A DNA stretch of 14,357 nt, taken from CAYUCJ01 sp049282265. GTDB taxonomy: Bacteria; Desulfobacterota; DSM-4660; Desulfatiglandales; Desulfatiglandaceae. The DNA is taken from NCBI GenBank assembly GCA_049282265.1, contig JBAPTR010000202.1, forward strand, positions 1-14,357, in the 5' to 3' direction. The first letter of the stretch is position 1. Every line of letters starts with the position of its first letter. The notes under the pieces were generated by a model, which saw only the letters and a list, made by a program, of their open reading frames with translations, had not been told where the DNA came from and ran no database searches. The translations under genes and the position numbers were made by a program. Below are positions 1 to 7,133 of this stretch, in pieces.

Positions 1-70
1 GTTTATCCATAGGTTTTCCACCTTCAAAACGAATCTCCTCCAGGATGGTCATGAATTTTCTGATCTCCAT
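1..70 (-). CDS. DUF1185 / 'amino acid synthesis' family protein, 5' end only
   Basis: Only the first 23 codons are present; the gene runs off the left edge of the window. The ATG at 70-68 is preceded by a strong Shine-Dalgarno sequence (GGAGG at 82-78, 7 nt spacing). The peptide begins MEIRKFMTILEEIRFEGGK, which resembles the conserved start of the DUF1185 (AA_synth, PF06684) family as I remember it (MEIRK..T..EE...EGG). The biochemical role of that family is not established. From memory it often sits close to UPF0280 and 6-hydroxynicotinate-reductase-like genes, which agrees with the next two genes upstream. A 573-bp non-coding stretch separates it from the UPF0280 gene, so it may have its own promoter. 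Family assignment from so short a piece is tentative; the reality of the start is well supported by the ribosome binding site. Confidence 0.55.
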   Translation of the reverse strand, partial: MEIRKFMTILEEIRFEGGKPMDK

Positions 71-376
71 TTTTCTACCTCCCTCTCTCGGCTCAAAAAG
101 CCGTAAAATAATGAATAAATTACAGCATGTTAAGGAAAACTCTCAATACCTAACCCGGATAAACCCGCCGAAGGCGGACAAGCCGGAAATGACAAATCTC
201 AAAGCTCCCCGGTGAAATAAGAAAAACGTTTCACGGGGCAGGCAAATGTCAAGTGAAATCCAAATGTCTCAACGACAAAACATATTCCGCTAACCTGCCT
301 GCCCTGGCGACGGAGCAATGCAAAGCACGGCGGACTTCTTGTTCATTTGGTCATTTGCTATTGGGATTTGACATTC
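71..376. other. Intergenic stretch with small palindromes, no gene seen
   Basis: This is the first part of the 573-bp gap between the UPF0280 gene and the partial DUF1185 gene. It holds the leader and ribosome binding site of the DUF1185 gene at the left end, a short perfect hairpin (CCGCC-GAA-GGCGG, about 167-179), the CCCCGGTGAAA palindrome listed separately at 207-244, and a close direct repeat CAAATGTC (about 243-250 and 261-268). A related TTTGACATT sequence lies near 366-374 in inverted sense. An open frame on the plus strand crosses this stretch and the following repeat, but it has no recognisable protein similarity and no convincing ribosome binding site. I see no RNA gene here. Confidence 0.5.
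207..244. repeat. Short palindromic repeat, type B, copy 1
   Basis: The sequence CCCCGGTGAAA...TTTCACGGGGCAGGCA can fold into a hairpin (CCCC(G)GTGAAA paired with TTTCACGGGG). The same block, reverse-complemented and with a diverged loop, occurs at 4748-4788 between the hydroxylase and enamidase genes (TGCCTGCCC.GTGAAA...TTTCACCGGGG). Both copies are intergenic. Two opposite-facing copies suggest a REP-like or MITE-like mobile palindrome rather than a gene-specific regulator. Confidence 0.55.
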
Positions 377-657
377 AAAGTCGTCTTATGCTCCGGAGCT
401 CAGGAGGAGGGCCTGAGAGTCTTTTTCAGACCCTTTCTCATAGTGCACTTGGCACCAAACACCGACACAGACGGCTATTTGGGGTTTATGCCTCCCAAAC
501 GCCACGCGCTTCTATGAATATATGCTAAACCCCAAATCGGCGTCCATTCCCTCCAAAGTGTTTAGAAAGGGTCTGAAAAAGAGTGTCAGGTTCGGCTCCT
601 CTTCGTGCCTCATAGACTGCCGCTCACGGCATAAACCAGCTTTTTACAAAGCCATCA
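377..657 (+). repeat. Large structured palindromic repeat, type A, copy 1
   Basis: Roughly 280 bp, intact. It starts near AAGTCGTCTTAT and contains, in order: a small hairpin CTCAGG (399-404)/CCTGAG (412-417); the left outer arm (421-438), a perfect 18-bp match to the right outer arm (564-581); an inner inverted repeat with the core ATTTGGGGTTTA (477-488)/TAAACCCCAAAT (526-537); a CAGGTTC-containing spacer; a small hairpin TGCCG (618-622)/CGGCA (627-631); and the tail CAGCTTTTTACAAAG. The tail runs into the end of the UPF0280 gene and contains its TAA stop (644-646). Homologous copies lie at 3129-3414, 9611-9902 and, in opposite orientation, 14130-14357. Boundaries are approximate. Confidence 0.85.
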
Positions 658-1498
658 ATCTTTGACGAAAAAAAACGTCCATGGCCTCTTTTCCCTGCAG
701 ATCGGCGTAGGCTCCCAGGATGATTTTTTCCTCTGAAAGGCTCTTTGCCCTTTTCATGGCCCTTGATAGTGCAGCCCGCTTCTTTTCCCTACTCAAAGGC
801 CCTGCCTTCACAGTAACAAGAAGGCCACCAATATCCGTACTTGGATCGATTTCCCCGGCAGGCCGCTGTATCACTCCGGCATCTTCCACAAAGCATGCAT
901 TGCCAACGGCCGTGGCCGCAGCATCAGCCAGGGAGGCATTTTCCGCAAGGATCGTCACCGCCGAAGCGACGCCCCTGGTAAAGCTCCTCCCTCCCAGTCC
1001 GCTGGTTGCCACCCCCCATGATGAAATAGAGGAGTCAAGTGTGATGGCCTGAATACCCTTTTCCACCGGTATTCCCGAACCAATGCCGACCGTTATGGTT
1101 TCCTTTCCCCGGAGACGAACGGCGATGTCTCCCCCGTTGTTCACTATTACCCTGTTCATACCCCTGTTGAAAAGAAAATCGGCCACGGCATCGGCAATGG
1201 TTCCGGCCACTGCCGCCATAGGGGTCAGGTCATCGTCTCCCACTTTCCGAACACTTTCGATCATGTTTTCGGCCAGGGGGTCTTCCACTCTTACAGAACC
1301 AGGAAGCACCGGCCTTGAGAGCTGATCCCGCAAAGACGCCACACGTTCCAGATACAAAAAGGCCTCCTCGGCGGCCCTGCTGCACATATCCCGCTGCGGC
1401 AATCTGCCGATCCACGCCGATATGACAAGCCGCATGGGGCCGTATTCCGCCAGGATGCGACCACCATCAAGGACATGGATGGCCTTCTCAGTCTTCAT
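644..1498 (-). CDS. UPF0280 family protein (ApbE superfamily)
   Basis: 284 residues. The protein has the hallmark segments of UPF0280 (COG2122), a family related in fold to the FMN transferase ApbE: a TPMAAVAG segment (residues 92-99), NNGGDIAVRL (120-129), a TSG...R.FT.G.ASAVT block (about 166-182) and the alanine-rich ADAAATAVGNA (191-201). There is no signal peptide or membrane segment, so it is probably cytoplasmic, unlike many ApbE proteins. Its function is unknown. It begins only 11 bp after the hnr stop and has no strong Shine-Dalgarno sequence of its own, so it is probably translationally coupled to hnr. That linkage suggests a role in cofactor handling or maturation of Hnr, which is inference. 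The last codons and the TAA stop lie inside the tail of repeat copy 1, so the extreme C-terminus (about the last five residues) is probably repeat-derived. Confidence 0.85.
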   Translation of the reverse strand: MKTEKAIHVLDGGRILAEYGPMRLVISAWIGRLPQRDMCSRAAEEAFLYLERVASLRDQLSRPVLPGSVRVEDPLAENMIESVRKVGDDDLTPMAAVAGTIADAVADFLFNRGMNRVIVNNGGDIAVRLRGKETITVGIGSGIPVEKGIQAITLDSSISSWGVATSGLGGRSFTRGVASAVTILAENASLADAAATAVGNACFVEDAGVIQRPAGEIDPSTDIGGLLVTVKAGPLSREKKRAALSRAMKRAKSLSEEKIILGAYADLQGKEAMDVFFRQRLMAL

Positions 1499-1509
1499 GG
1501 GCTATCACT

Positions 1510-3027
1510 TCATGGGGCGGCGAGAGGCTCCGACGCCTGAAAAGGTTTCATGGCCTCCAGGTGACCGCCCATTTTCTCGTATTCATCCAGTGTGGTGGTG
1601 TATTCGACCGGGCATATGGTCGCAGGGGTGGGTGTCCAGTAAAACGATCTCGGTTTGACCCGTCCAACATCCACCATGAAGTTGATGCCTCCTCCGGGAA
1701 GTACATAGGCGGGTGCTCCCCCGACCGTCAGGTTTGCCCTGGCGGCATGAACCGCCCTGGTCAGCCTGATGGGATACCGGACAACGCCTGCCCTGGCGCT
1801 GCCACCCGTCCCGCCCATATAGACGGCCGACACGAACGAGGGTTCACAACTGGCGGAAATAGCCTCCAAGGCCTTCATGGCAGGATCTGAAAGCCGGATT
1901 TCAAGCAGGCTTCCATTTTTCTGGAGTTCAAACAGGGAGCCATTTGTCCCGGTGGTCTCGGTTACGAGAATACGCATCCCCGGCCAGGCGATTTGATGGT
2001 CCAGGCCTGAAATCACATCGATGGGGTTTTCTATAGTCGTCCCTCCCCATCCCCGGCCGTGGTCTCCAAAGTACCTGCCGGGCGTGCTCATCCGGAACTT
2101 CAATTTGACGCCTGAAGGCCTGACACCCACAAATCGCCCGGCAGTATGCTCACTCATGAGGCTCGTGAGATGGGAGTCCAGTATGACCACTTCATCCGCC
2201 GCGTCCTTCAACAGCGTTGCAAAAAGCCCCAGCGTGGCACTCCCGCACCCCACCCTCATGTTCTCCGGCTCCACGCCGTCGATCACAGGGGTCCGACCCA
2301 CCTGGACAACCAGCCTGCTGCCTTCGTTTACTTTCAGTTTTACCGGTCTCCTGTTGGCTATATCCGTGATCGTCCTCGCCACGAGAAAGCCGTTTTCGGC
2401 AGTCAATAGATTGACCCCGCCGATGGACAACATCTTGGACCCATACTGTTCGGTCATCACCATGCCCACTTTTCGCTTTCCCACCAAGACATCGGCCCCC
2501 TCGTCCCCGACTGGGAGATCCGTATCTATCTTGATCAGGATGGAGCTGTAACTCAAGGGCGCTTCCGTCACCACGGTGACCACATCCAGGTTTCCCCTCT
2601 TTCCATGCACAATGACGGGAGCCGGTTTACAATCCGGATAAGTGGTCCCTGCCCCTATGGCTGTGGTAAGTGGTCGGCGGATAGCTTCAGGGGGTTCGGG
2701 ACCCACGATATCCTCTACGGCGTCGAACGGATGGAGCGGCGTGATCCGGACGAGCTTGTCCCCTTCATTCCGGTAGCGATGGCAAGCTCCCAGGTAGCCG
2801 GGATTGATCAGGCAGTTGATGGGGCATGCGTCACACTGCAGGGTTCCCTCCGAGACGAGCTTTTCAGGCCTGACCGCATCGTATTCGCAGACCCTCAAAC
2901 AGACGCCGCAGCTTGTACATTTCCCCCGGTCTATCGTGGCCTTCTTTTTCCGCAAAAGGATGGCTTCCACGGGACAGTCCCGCACACAAAAACCGCATCC
3001 GATGCACTTTTCCGTATCTATCTTCAC
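1510..3027 (-). CDS. hnr: 6-hydroxynicotinate reductase, ferredoxin-domain type
   Basis: 505 residues. It is predicted to reduce 6-hydroxynicotinate to 1,4,5,6-tetrahydro-6-oxonicotinate with low-potential electrons in the cytoplasm, as described for Hnr of Eubacterium barkeri. The N-terminus is a 2[4Fe-4S] ferredoxin domain with two CX2CX2CX3C motifs (C8, C11, C14, C18 and C37, C40, C43, C47). A further set, C65, C68, C72 and C82, follows and could hold a third cluster. The rest (about 90-505) is a long soluble domain rich in glycine motifs (VGCGSATLG, MGGTGGSARAG) that I recognise only as the Hnr-type domain. The start is GTG, chosen because AAAGGA (3040-3035) sits 7 nt upstream and the reading begins directly with the ferredoxin motif. 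Enamidase, the next enzyme of the pathway, is the adjacent upstream gene, which strongly supports the assignment. UPF0280 follows after 11 bp. Confidence 0.85.
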   Translation of the reverse strand: MKIDTEKCIGCGFCVRDCPVEAILLRKKKATIDRGKCTSCGVCLRVCEYDAVRPEKLVSEGTLQCDACPINCLINPGYLGACHRYRNEGDKLVRITPLHPFDAVEDIVGPEPPEAIRRPLTTAIGAGTTYPDCKPAPVIVHGKRGNLDVVTVVTEAPLSYSSILIKIDTDLPVGDEGADVLVGKRKVGMVMTEQYGSKMLSIGGVNLLTAENGFLVARTITDIANRRPVKLKVNEGSRLVVQVGRTPVIDGVEPENMRVGCGSATLGLFATLLKDAADEVVILDSHLTSLMSEHTAGRFVGVRPSGVKLKFRMSTPGRYFGDHGRGWGGTTIENPIDVISGLDHQIAWPGMRILVTETTGTNGSLFELQKNGSLLEIRLSDPAMKALEAISASCEPSFVSAVYMGGTGGSARAGVVRYPIRLTRAVHAARANLTVGGAPAYVLPGGGINFMVDVGRVKPRSFYWTPTPATICPVEYTTTLDEYEKMGGHLEAMKPFQASEPLAAP

Positions 3028-3034
3028 CGGAAAT

Positions 3035-3040
3035 TCCTTT
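3035..3040 (-). promoter_or_regulatory. Ribosome binding site fixing the GTG start of hnr
   Basis: On the minus strand AAAGGA lies 7 nt before the GTG at 3027-3025. No in-frame ATG is as well placed, so the non-ATG start is preferred. Confidence 0.7.
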
Positions 3041-3079
3041 AAACTTGACGGCTCCTAATGAACTCATGGTATTTATTAA

Positions 3080-3129
3080 GTTCGTTTCTCATAAACTTCC
3101 TCGAAGTGGCATAAAACAGTTTAAAATGA
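3080..3129 (+). repeat. Partial type A repeat (tail module only)
   Basis: This stretch reads TTCGTTTCTCATAAAC..GGCATAAAACAG. It aligns with the tail of the large repeat (compare 9850-9890: TTCGTTGCTCATAGGC..GGCATAAAACAG). Its small hairpin is replaced by a different one, ACTTC-CTC-GAAGT. It lies directly before the head of repeat copy 2, so it is either a remnant of an older copy or a second tail module. It lies in the leader of hnr. Confidence 0.55.
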
Positions 3130-3414
3130 AGTCGACTTATTAACCGGAGCTCAGGAGGAGAGCCTGAGGGTCTTTTTTGGACGCTTTCTCATAGTGCACT
3201 TGGAACCCAACCCCGCGACATGGACGGCTATTTGGGGTTTACGCCTCCAGAAGCCCTGGCGCTCTCTAATGGCTACCTTTAAAACCAAAATAGACGTCCA
3301 TCTCCTCAGGCATGTTTAGAAAGCGTCCAAAAAAGAGTTTCAGGTTCTCCTCCACTTCGTTGCTCATAAGCTGCCGCTTGCGGCATAAATCAGCTTCATA
3401 CGAATTCATCAACT
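3129..3414 (+). repeat. Large structured palindromic repeat, type A, copy 2
   Basis: Intact copy in the 381-bp gap between enamidase and hnr. The head has CTCAGG (3150-3155)/CCTGAG (3163-3168). The outer arms 3171-3189 and 3318-3336 are a perfect 19-bp inverted repeat, although they differ from copy 1 at three positions in each arm. The inner arms (about 3220-3240 and 3281-3301) are imperfect. The tail hairpin is TGCCGC (3372-3377)/GCGGCA (3380-3385). The tail ends in ATTCATCAA, which supplies the TGA stop of the enamidase gene (3409-3411). Confidence 0.85.
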
Positions 3415-4578
3415 CTTAACGGCAACCGATGGATTTCTCTTGGCAGGCGGTGTATTCCTGCTCTTAGAGACCACGATTTCGCCGTCCACAATGACCATGG
3501 CTACACCGGGATTGTCACCGGCCTCTATGGCGGAAAGGGCGTCTTCCCCCACGGAGCCCATGGGAGCATCCATAATAACCAAGTCCGCTTCCTTGCCCTC
3601 GACGATAACGCCGCGGTTCAATTTGTGGACACGAGCCGTATTCCCGGTCGCCATGCAGATTGCTTCTTCAGGCTTAATGGGGGTCAGGCTTGCCAGCAGA
3701 TTCATCACCCGCAGAACGCCCAGAGGAATAACCCCGGTCCCCGATGGGGCATCGTTGCCGATAATCACCCTGTCCAGGGCCTTTGCATCCACGATCATTT
3801 TCGCAGCTTCCACGGCCACCAGCGGGTTCCCGCAATGCACTATCTCCAAGGCCAAACCGGTTTCGAACACGAGTTTTCTGACTTCATCCAGGGAAACGGC
3901 CGTCGGACCTCCGTTCAGATGGGAAACGATGTCGGGATTTGTCCTGATCACCATGTCCGCCGTGACAACGGAACTCCCCGGTATGGAGGTCCCGCCCGTG
4001 TGCATCATGACGGTCATGCCAACTTCCTTGGCCCACTTGACCATGGGTGCGGCGTCTTCCGGATCTTTGACGCTGCCCAGGCCGATCTCCCCCACGGTAC
4101 GCACGCCCTCACGGGCCATTTCCTCAAAATCCTGCTTCACAAGGCCCTTTTCCAGGATCAATCCCCCACCAATCACTTTCCCTCCGCCGGGCCTGAAGTT
4201 GTTGAAGGCCTTTGCCGCCAGGATCGCGAGGGCCTTGGTGCCGGCAGGATCTTTCGGCCTGCCTTTTAGGTGGACCTCACCTGCTGAAATGATAGTGGTG
4301 ACGCCACCGTGAACTTCACTCTCGATAAACCCCATCTGGTTCTGCCTGGAAGTGAAATCACCGAGAATGACGTGACAGTGAGAGTCAATAAGTCCCGGTG
4401 TCACTGTGGTCCCGGCACAATCAATCACGCGATCGGCGGTTGCCGCGTCCATGTCTCCTTCCCGGCCGACCTGTTTGATTATCCCATCCTCCACCCACAG
4501 GGCATCACCCTCCAGGACAGGATCTTCGATCATACCACTCACAAGGGTCCCTATGTTCTTCAGCATCAGCGTTGACAT
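3409..4578 (-). CDS. ena: Enamidase (1,4,5,6-tetrahydro-6-oxonicotinate amidohydrolase)
   Basis: 389 residues, about the length of the E. barkeri enzyme. It hydrolyses the enamide ring bond of 1,4,5,6-tetrahydro-6-oxonicotinate to give 2-formylglutarate and ammonia. It belongs to the binuclear-metal amidohydrolase superfamily. Likely metal ligands are H67 and H69 (DSHCHV), a bridging carboxylate at E164 (VGEIGLG), H193 (MMHTGG), H220 (SHLNGG) and D276 (GNDAPSG). The use of Glu where many relatives have carboxylated Lys is a feature of enamidase. The segments GRPKDPAGTKALAI, MHTGGTSIPGSS and SKSRNTPPAKR closely match my memory of the crystallised E. barkeri protein, so the call is specific rather than generic. 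The ATG has an excellent Shine-Dalgarno sequence (AGGAGG at 4593-4588, 9 nt spacing). It lies between the hydroxylase and Hnr genes, the two preceding steps of the pathway. Confidence 0.92.
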   Translation of the reverse strand: MSTLMLKNIGTLVSGMIEDPVLEGDALWVEDGIIKQVGREGDMDAATADRVIDCAGTTVTPGLIDSHCHVILGDFTSRQNQMGFIESEVHGGVTTIISAGEVHLKGRPKDPAGTKALAILAAKAFNNFRPGGGKVIGGGLILEKGLVKQDFEEMAREGVRTVGEIGLGSVKDPEDAAPMVKWAKEVGMTVMMHTGGTSIPGSSVVTADMVIRTNPDIVSHLNGGPTAVSLDEVRKLVFETGLALEIVHCGNPLVAVEAAKMIVDAKALDRVIIGNDAPSGTGVIPLGVLRVMNLLASLTPIKPEEAICMATGNTARVHKLNRGVIVEGKEADLVIMDAPMGSVGEDALSAIEAGDNPGVAMVIVDGEIVVSKSRNTPPAKRNPSVAVKS

Positions 4579-4747
4579 TTTTCTTGCCTCCTTGTTTTTT
4601 CCCTCACGCGCGCCTGTCCCGCAAAGCCGGGTTCACTTCGTTCACTAGAGACACAGAGCAAAAAGAGAAAACCTTTTTGTTATTTGGTTCTTAAACCCTG
4701 TGTTCCCCTTGCCGGGGCGTAGCTTCAAGCGAAGACCGGTGGGGCAC

Positions 4748-4788
4748 TGCCTGCCCTGTGAAATGCCTATGCCTATTTCACCGGGGTG
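4748..4788. repeat. Short palindromic repeat, type B, copy 2
   Basis: This is the reverse-complement relative of the element at 207-244. GTGAAAT (4758-4764) pairs with ATTTCAC (4775-4781), flanked by CCC and GGG. It lies in the 248-bp gap between the enamidase start and the hydroxylase stop. The rest of that gap (4579-4826) holds the enamidase ribosome binding site, A/T-rich stretches and TTATGCC repeats. I see no gene in it. Confidence 0.5.
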
Positions 4789-4826
4789 TGAGATAAGTTT
4801 TTGCCCTTTCTATTTTTCCTTGCGCC

Positions 4827-7112
4827 TTATGCCTTATGCCATTTGCCTCTTTCGTGTGTCTTTGTGTGAGATATCGCGCCCCTTACCCGCTCAGGGCTTG
4901 CAGGCAGCCGATAAATCCTGCTCCCGGTGGCATCCGCAATTCCGTTTAATATTGCAGGCGCGGTTGGAATGAGAGCGGGCTCTCCCACGCCTTTGGCGCC
5001 AAAAGGGCCTGTCGGCTCCTCTTCCTCCACGATAATGGGGACGATTTCAGGCATATCCATACCGGTCGGAATATGGTAATCCGCCATGGATGTTGTGATT
5101 CCCGGTTTGAACTCCTCCATCAATGCAAATCCCAACCCCATGGCCACCCCGCCCTGGATCTGACCTTCCACGTTTTGGGGATGTATGGCCTTTCCCACGT
5201 CATGAGCTGCAATAACCCGGGATACGTACACATTCCCTGTTTCAGTATCCACTTCGACAAAAGCGATTTGACAGGCAAAGGCATAGGTGCCATAGGGAAT
5301 GCCCTGTGCGGTTTCCGGATCGAGGGGTGTGGTCTTCGGGTCAAAATACCCTGAACAACTGAGCGTTCTCTCTTCGCCGTACGCCCTTTTTGCCAGGTCT
5401 TTCACGGAAACACGATGTTTCGGATCTTTCTTGCTTACCACAAAACCATCTACCAGGGAAAGGTATTCACCCGGTATTCCGAGAGTGTTTGTGGCTTCCG
5501 CGAGGAGCTTCAGTCTCAGTTTTTCGGCGGCATCCATCACCGCGTTCCCGGAGATATAGGTCTGGCGACTTGCCGATGTGGCACCGGCACTCTGGGTCAG
5601 CGCCGTATCCCCAATCACACGCATGATTGCGTTCGGCTCCACGTCCAGGATTTCAGCCGCGATCTGGGAAAGAACCGTTGAGGAACCCTGCCCGATATCC
5701 GCGACACCGGTATAAAGCACCACCTTTCCGGCAGGGTCCATCTCTATTCTCGCGTTGGCAGGATTTTTCACCCCCGTATTCCCGATCCCGTACCACATGG
5801 CTCCCAGGCCGATGCCACGCTTCTTGGCATTATCCGGGTTCTCTTTCTTCCAGTGATCCACGGCCTCTTTATAGTATGGTTCAACGGCCTCAAGAGCCCT
5901 CAGCATCCCCACACTGGCATCAAGCTTCTGGCCGGTTGCCGTACGCGACCCCACGCGCAGTGCATTTGCTTTCCTTAATTCCATGGGATCAATGCCCATT
6001 TCCTGCGCCATGAGATCCATCTGAGACTCATACGCCACGGCCATTTGCGGCGCACCGAACCCCCGCATGGCGCCTGCCACCGGATTATTCGTGTACACGC
6101 AGAGGCATTCAACCTCCACATTTTCTACTTCATAAGGGCCAGTGGCATGTACCGCCGCCCTGATAGCAACGGCCATACCATAAGAGGCATAGGCCCCTGT
6201 GTCACAGATGCAGCGCGCTTTTACCGCCAGCAGCTTTCCTTGTTCACTCGCTCCGCTTTCCATTTCGATTCGAAAGGGATGCCTCTTACTGGTGGCCTGA
6301 AAGGCCTCTTCCCTCGTGTATATCAGTCGAACAGGGCGTCTGAAGTGATAAAGCGCGAGGCCGATGAAGCCCTGTGTAGTCAAGTCCAGTTTTGAGCCGA
6401 AGCCGCCACCGGTATTCTTCTGTATAATCCGTACCTGTTCGGACTGGAGACCCAGAAGACGGCACACATCCTGCTGATCGTAGTGCGGGTTCTGGGTGGA
6501 CGCGTAGATCACCAGCACACCATCTTTATCAACATATCCGGCGCCTGCATCCGGCTCCAGATAACAATGTTCCAGGCAGGGAGTGATATAGTGTCGTTTT
6601 ACCCTGACCCGACTCCTGGAAAACCCCTCCTCAACATCCCCTTTTCTCAGGTACCGGCGATACAGGAGGTTTCCCTTTTCGTGGACCAGGGGAGCACCCT
6701 GCTTCAACGCATCCTCAGGATCAAATACCGTAACGAGTGGTTCGTAGTCCACACGAATGGCATCCAAAGCATTTTCAGCCGCCCCTTCATCCGTGGCCAC
6801 CAGCACCGCCATTGCCTCTCCCCGGAAGCGGACACGATCATCCGCGAGGAGGGGTTGATCCTTCTGAATAAGTCCATAAAACCTCTCGCCCGGGATGTCT
6901 TTTGCCGTAAGAATACCCATCACGCCGGGTATTTTGAGGCCCTCGGTAGTATCTAGAGTACGTATCCTGGCGTGAGATTCAGTGCTTCGCAACACCCTGA
7001 GTACAAGAGGATCTTCCAGGGCCATGTCCGCGCTGAAAGCGGACCGGCCCCGTGCAAGATCCTCTGCATCTACTTTGGGGATGACCGTATTGATATGTTT
7101 ATATGAGGGCAT
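4827..7112 (-). CDS. Xanthine-dehydrogenase family molybdopterin-binding subunit, probable nicotinate hydroxylase
   Basis: 761 residues. This is the molybdenum-cofactor subunit of the xanthine oxidase family; the locus suggests it hydroxylates nicotinate to 6-hydroxynicotinate. The N-terminal part (about 13-125) is the a/b-hammerhead domain. The cofactor-binding part follows, with GGGFGSK (235-241), AMRGFGAPQ (348-356), GQGSST (474-479), SASRQTYISGNA (513-524) and the terminal GVGEPALIP, whose E711 is the expected catalytic glutamate. It is one full-length chain, whereas E. barkeri nicotinate dehydrogenase splits this region into NdhL and NdhM. The [2Fe-2S] and FAD subunits needed for electron transfer are not encoded in the window. 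It starts 21 bp after pncA with a weak ribosome binding site, suggesting coupling. The last 14 or so residues (from SHTKTHERGKW) look like translated intergenic sequence. Family certain; substrate inferred from neighbours. Confidence 0.85.
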   Translation of the reverse strand: MPSYKHINTVIPKVDAEDLARGRSAFSADMALEDPLVLRVLRSTESHARIRTLDTTEGLKIPGVMGILTAKDIPGERFYGLIQKDQPLLADDRVRFRGEAMAVLVATDEGAAENALDAIRVDYEPLVTVFDPEDALKQGAPLVHEKGNLLYRRYLRKGDVEEGFSRSRVRVKRHYITPCLEHCYLEPDAGAGYVDKDGVLVIYASTQNPHYDQQDVCRLLGLQSEQVRIIQKNTGGGFGSKLDLTTQGFIGLALYHFRRPVRLIYTREEAFQATSKRHPFRIEMESGASEQGKLLAVKARCICDTGAYASYGMAVAIRAAVHATGPYEVENVEVECLCVYTNNPVAGAMRGFGAPQMAVAYESQMDLMAQEMGIDPMELRKANALRVGSRTATGQKLDASVGMLRALEAVEPYYKEAVDHWKKENPDNAKKRGIGLGAMWYGIGNTGVKNPANARIEMDPAGKVVLYTGVADIGQGSSTVLSQIAAEILDVEPNAIMRVIGDTALTQSAGATSASRQTYISGNAVMDAAEKLRLKLLAEATNTLGIPGEYLSLVDGFVVSKKDPKHRVSVKDLAKRAYGEERTLSCSGYFDPKTTPLDPETAQGIPYGTYAFACQIAFVEVDTETGNVYVSRVIAAHDVGKAIHPQNVEGQIQGGVAMGLGFALMEEFKPGITTSMADYHIPTGMDMPEIVPIIVEEEEPTGPFGAKGVGEPALIPTAPAILNGIADATGSRIYRLPASPERVRGAISHTKTHERGKWHKA

Positions 7113-7133
7113 CGTAGCCGCCCGTCGTCTTTC

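Noticed and set aside
253..528. 91-codon plus-strand open frame with ATG
   Set aside because: It crosses intergenic palindromes and half of repeat copy 1, has no recognisable domain and no convincing ribosome binding site, and its sequence is explained by the repeat.
421..581. Intrinsic terminator formed by the outer arms of the type A repeat
   Set aside because: The arms are about 125 bp apart and neither strand shows a T-run after the stem, so a standard terminator is not supported, although some 3'-end role remains possible.
377..657. CRISPR array or integron attC site as explanation of the repeats
   Set aside because: Copies are kilobases apart and about 280 bp long with no regular spacers, and no cas or integrase gene is present.
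3440..4312. Long plus-strand open frame opposite ena (290 codons)
   Set aside because: It is the antisense of a clear enamidase gene and has the low-complexity composition of an antisense shadow frame in GC-rich DNA. Similar plus-strand frames opposite hnr, livG and the other genes were rejected for the same reason.
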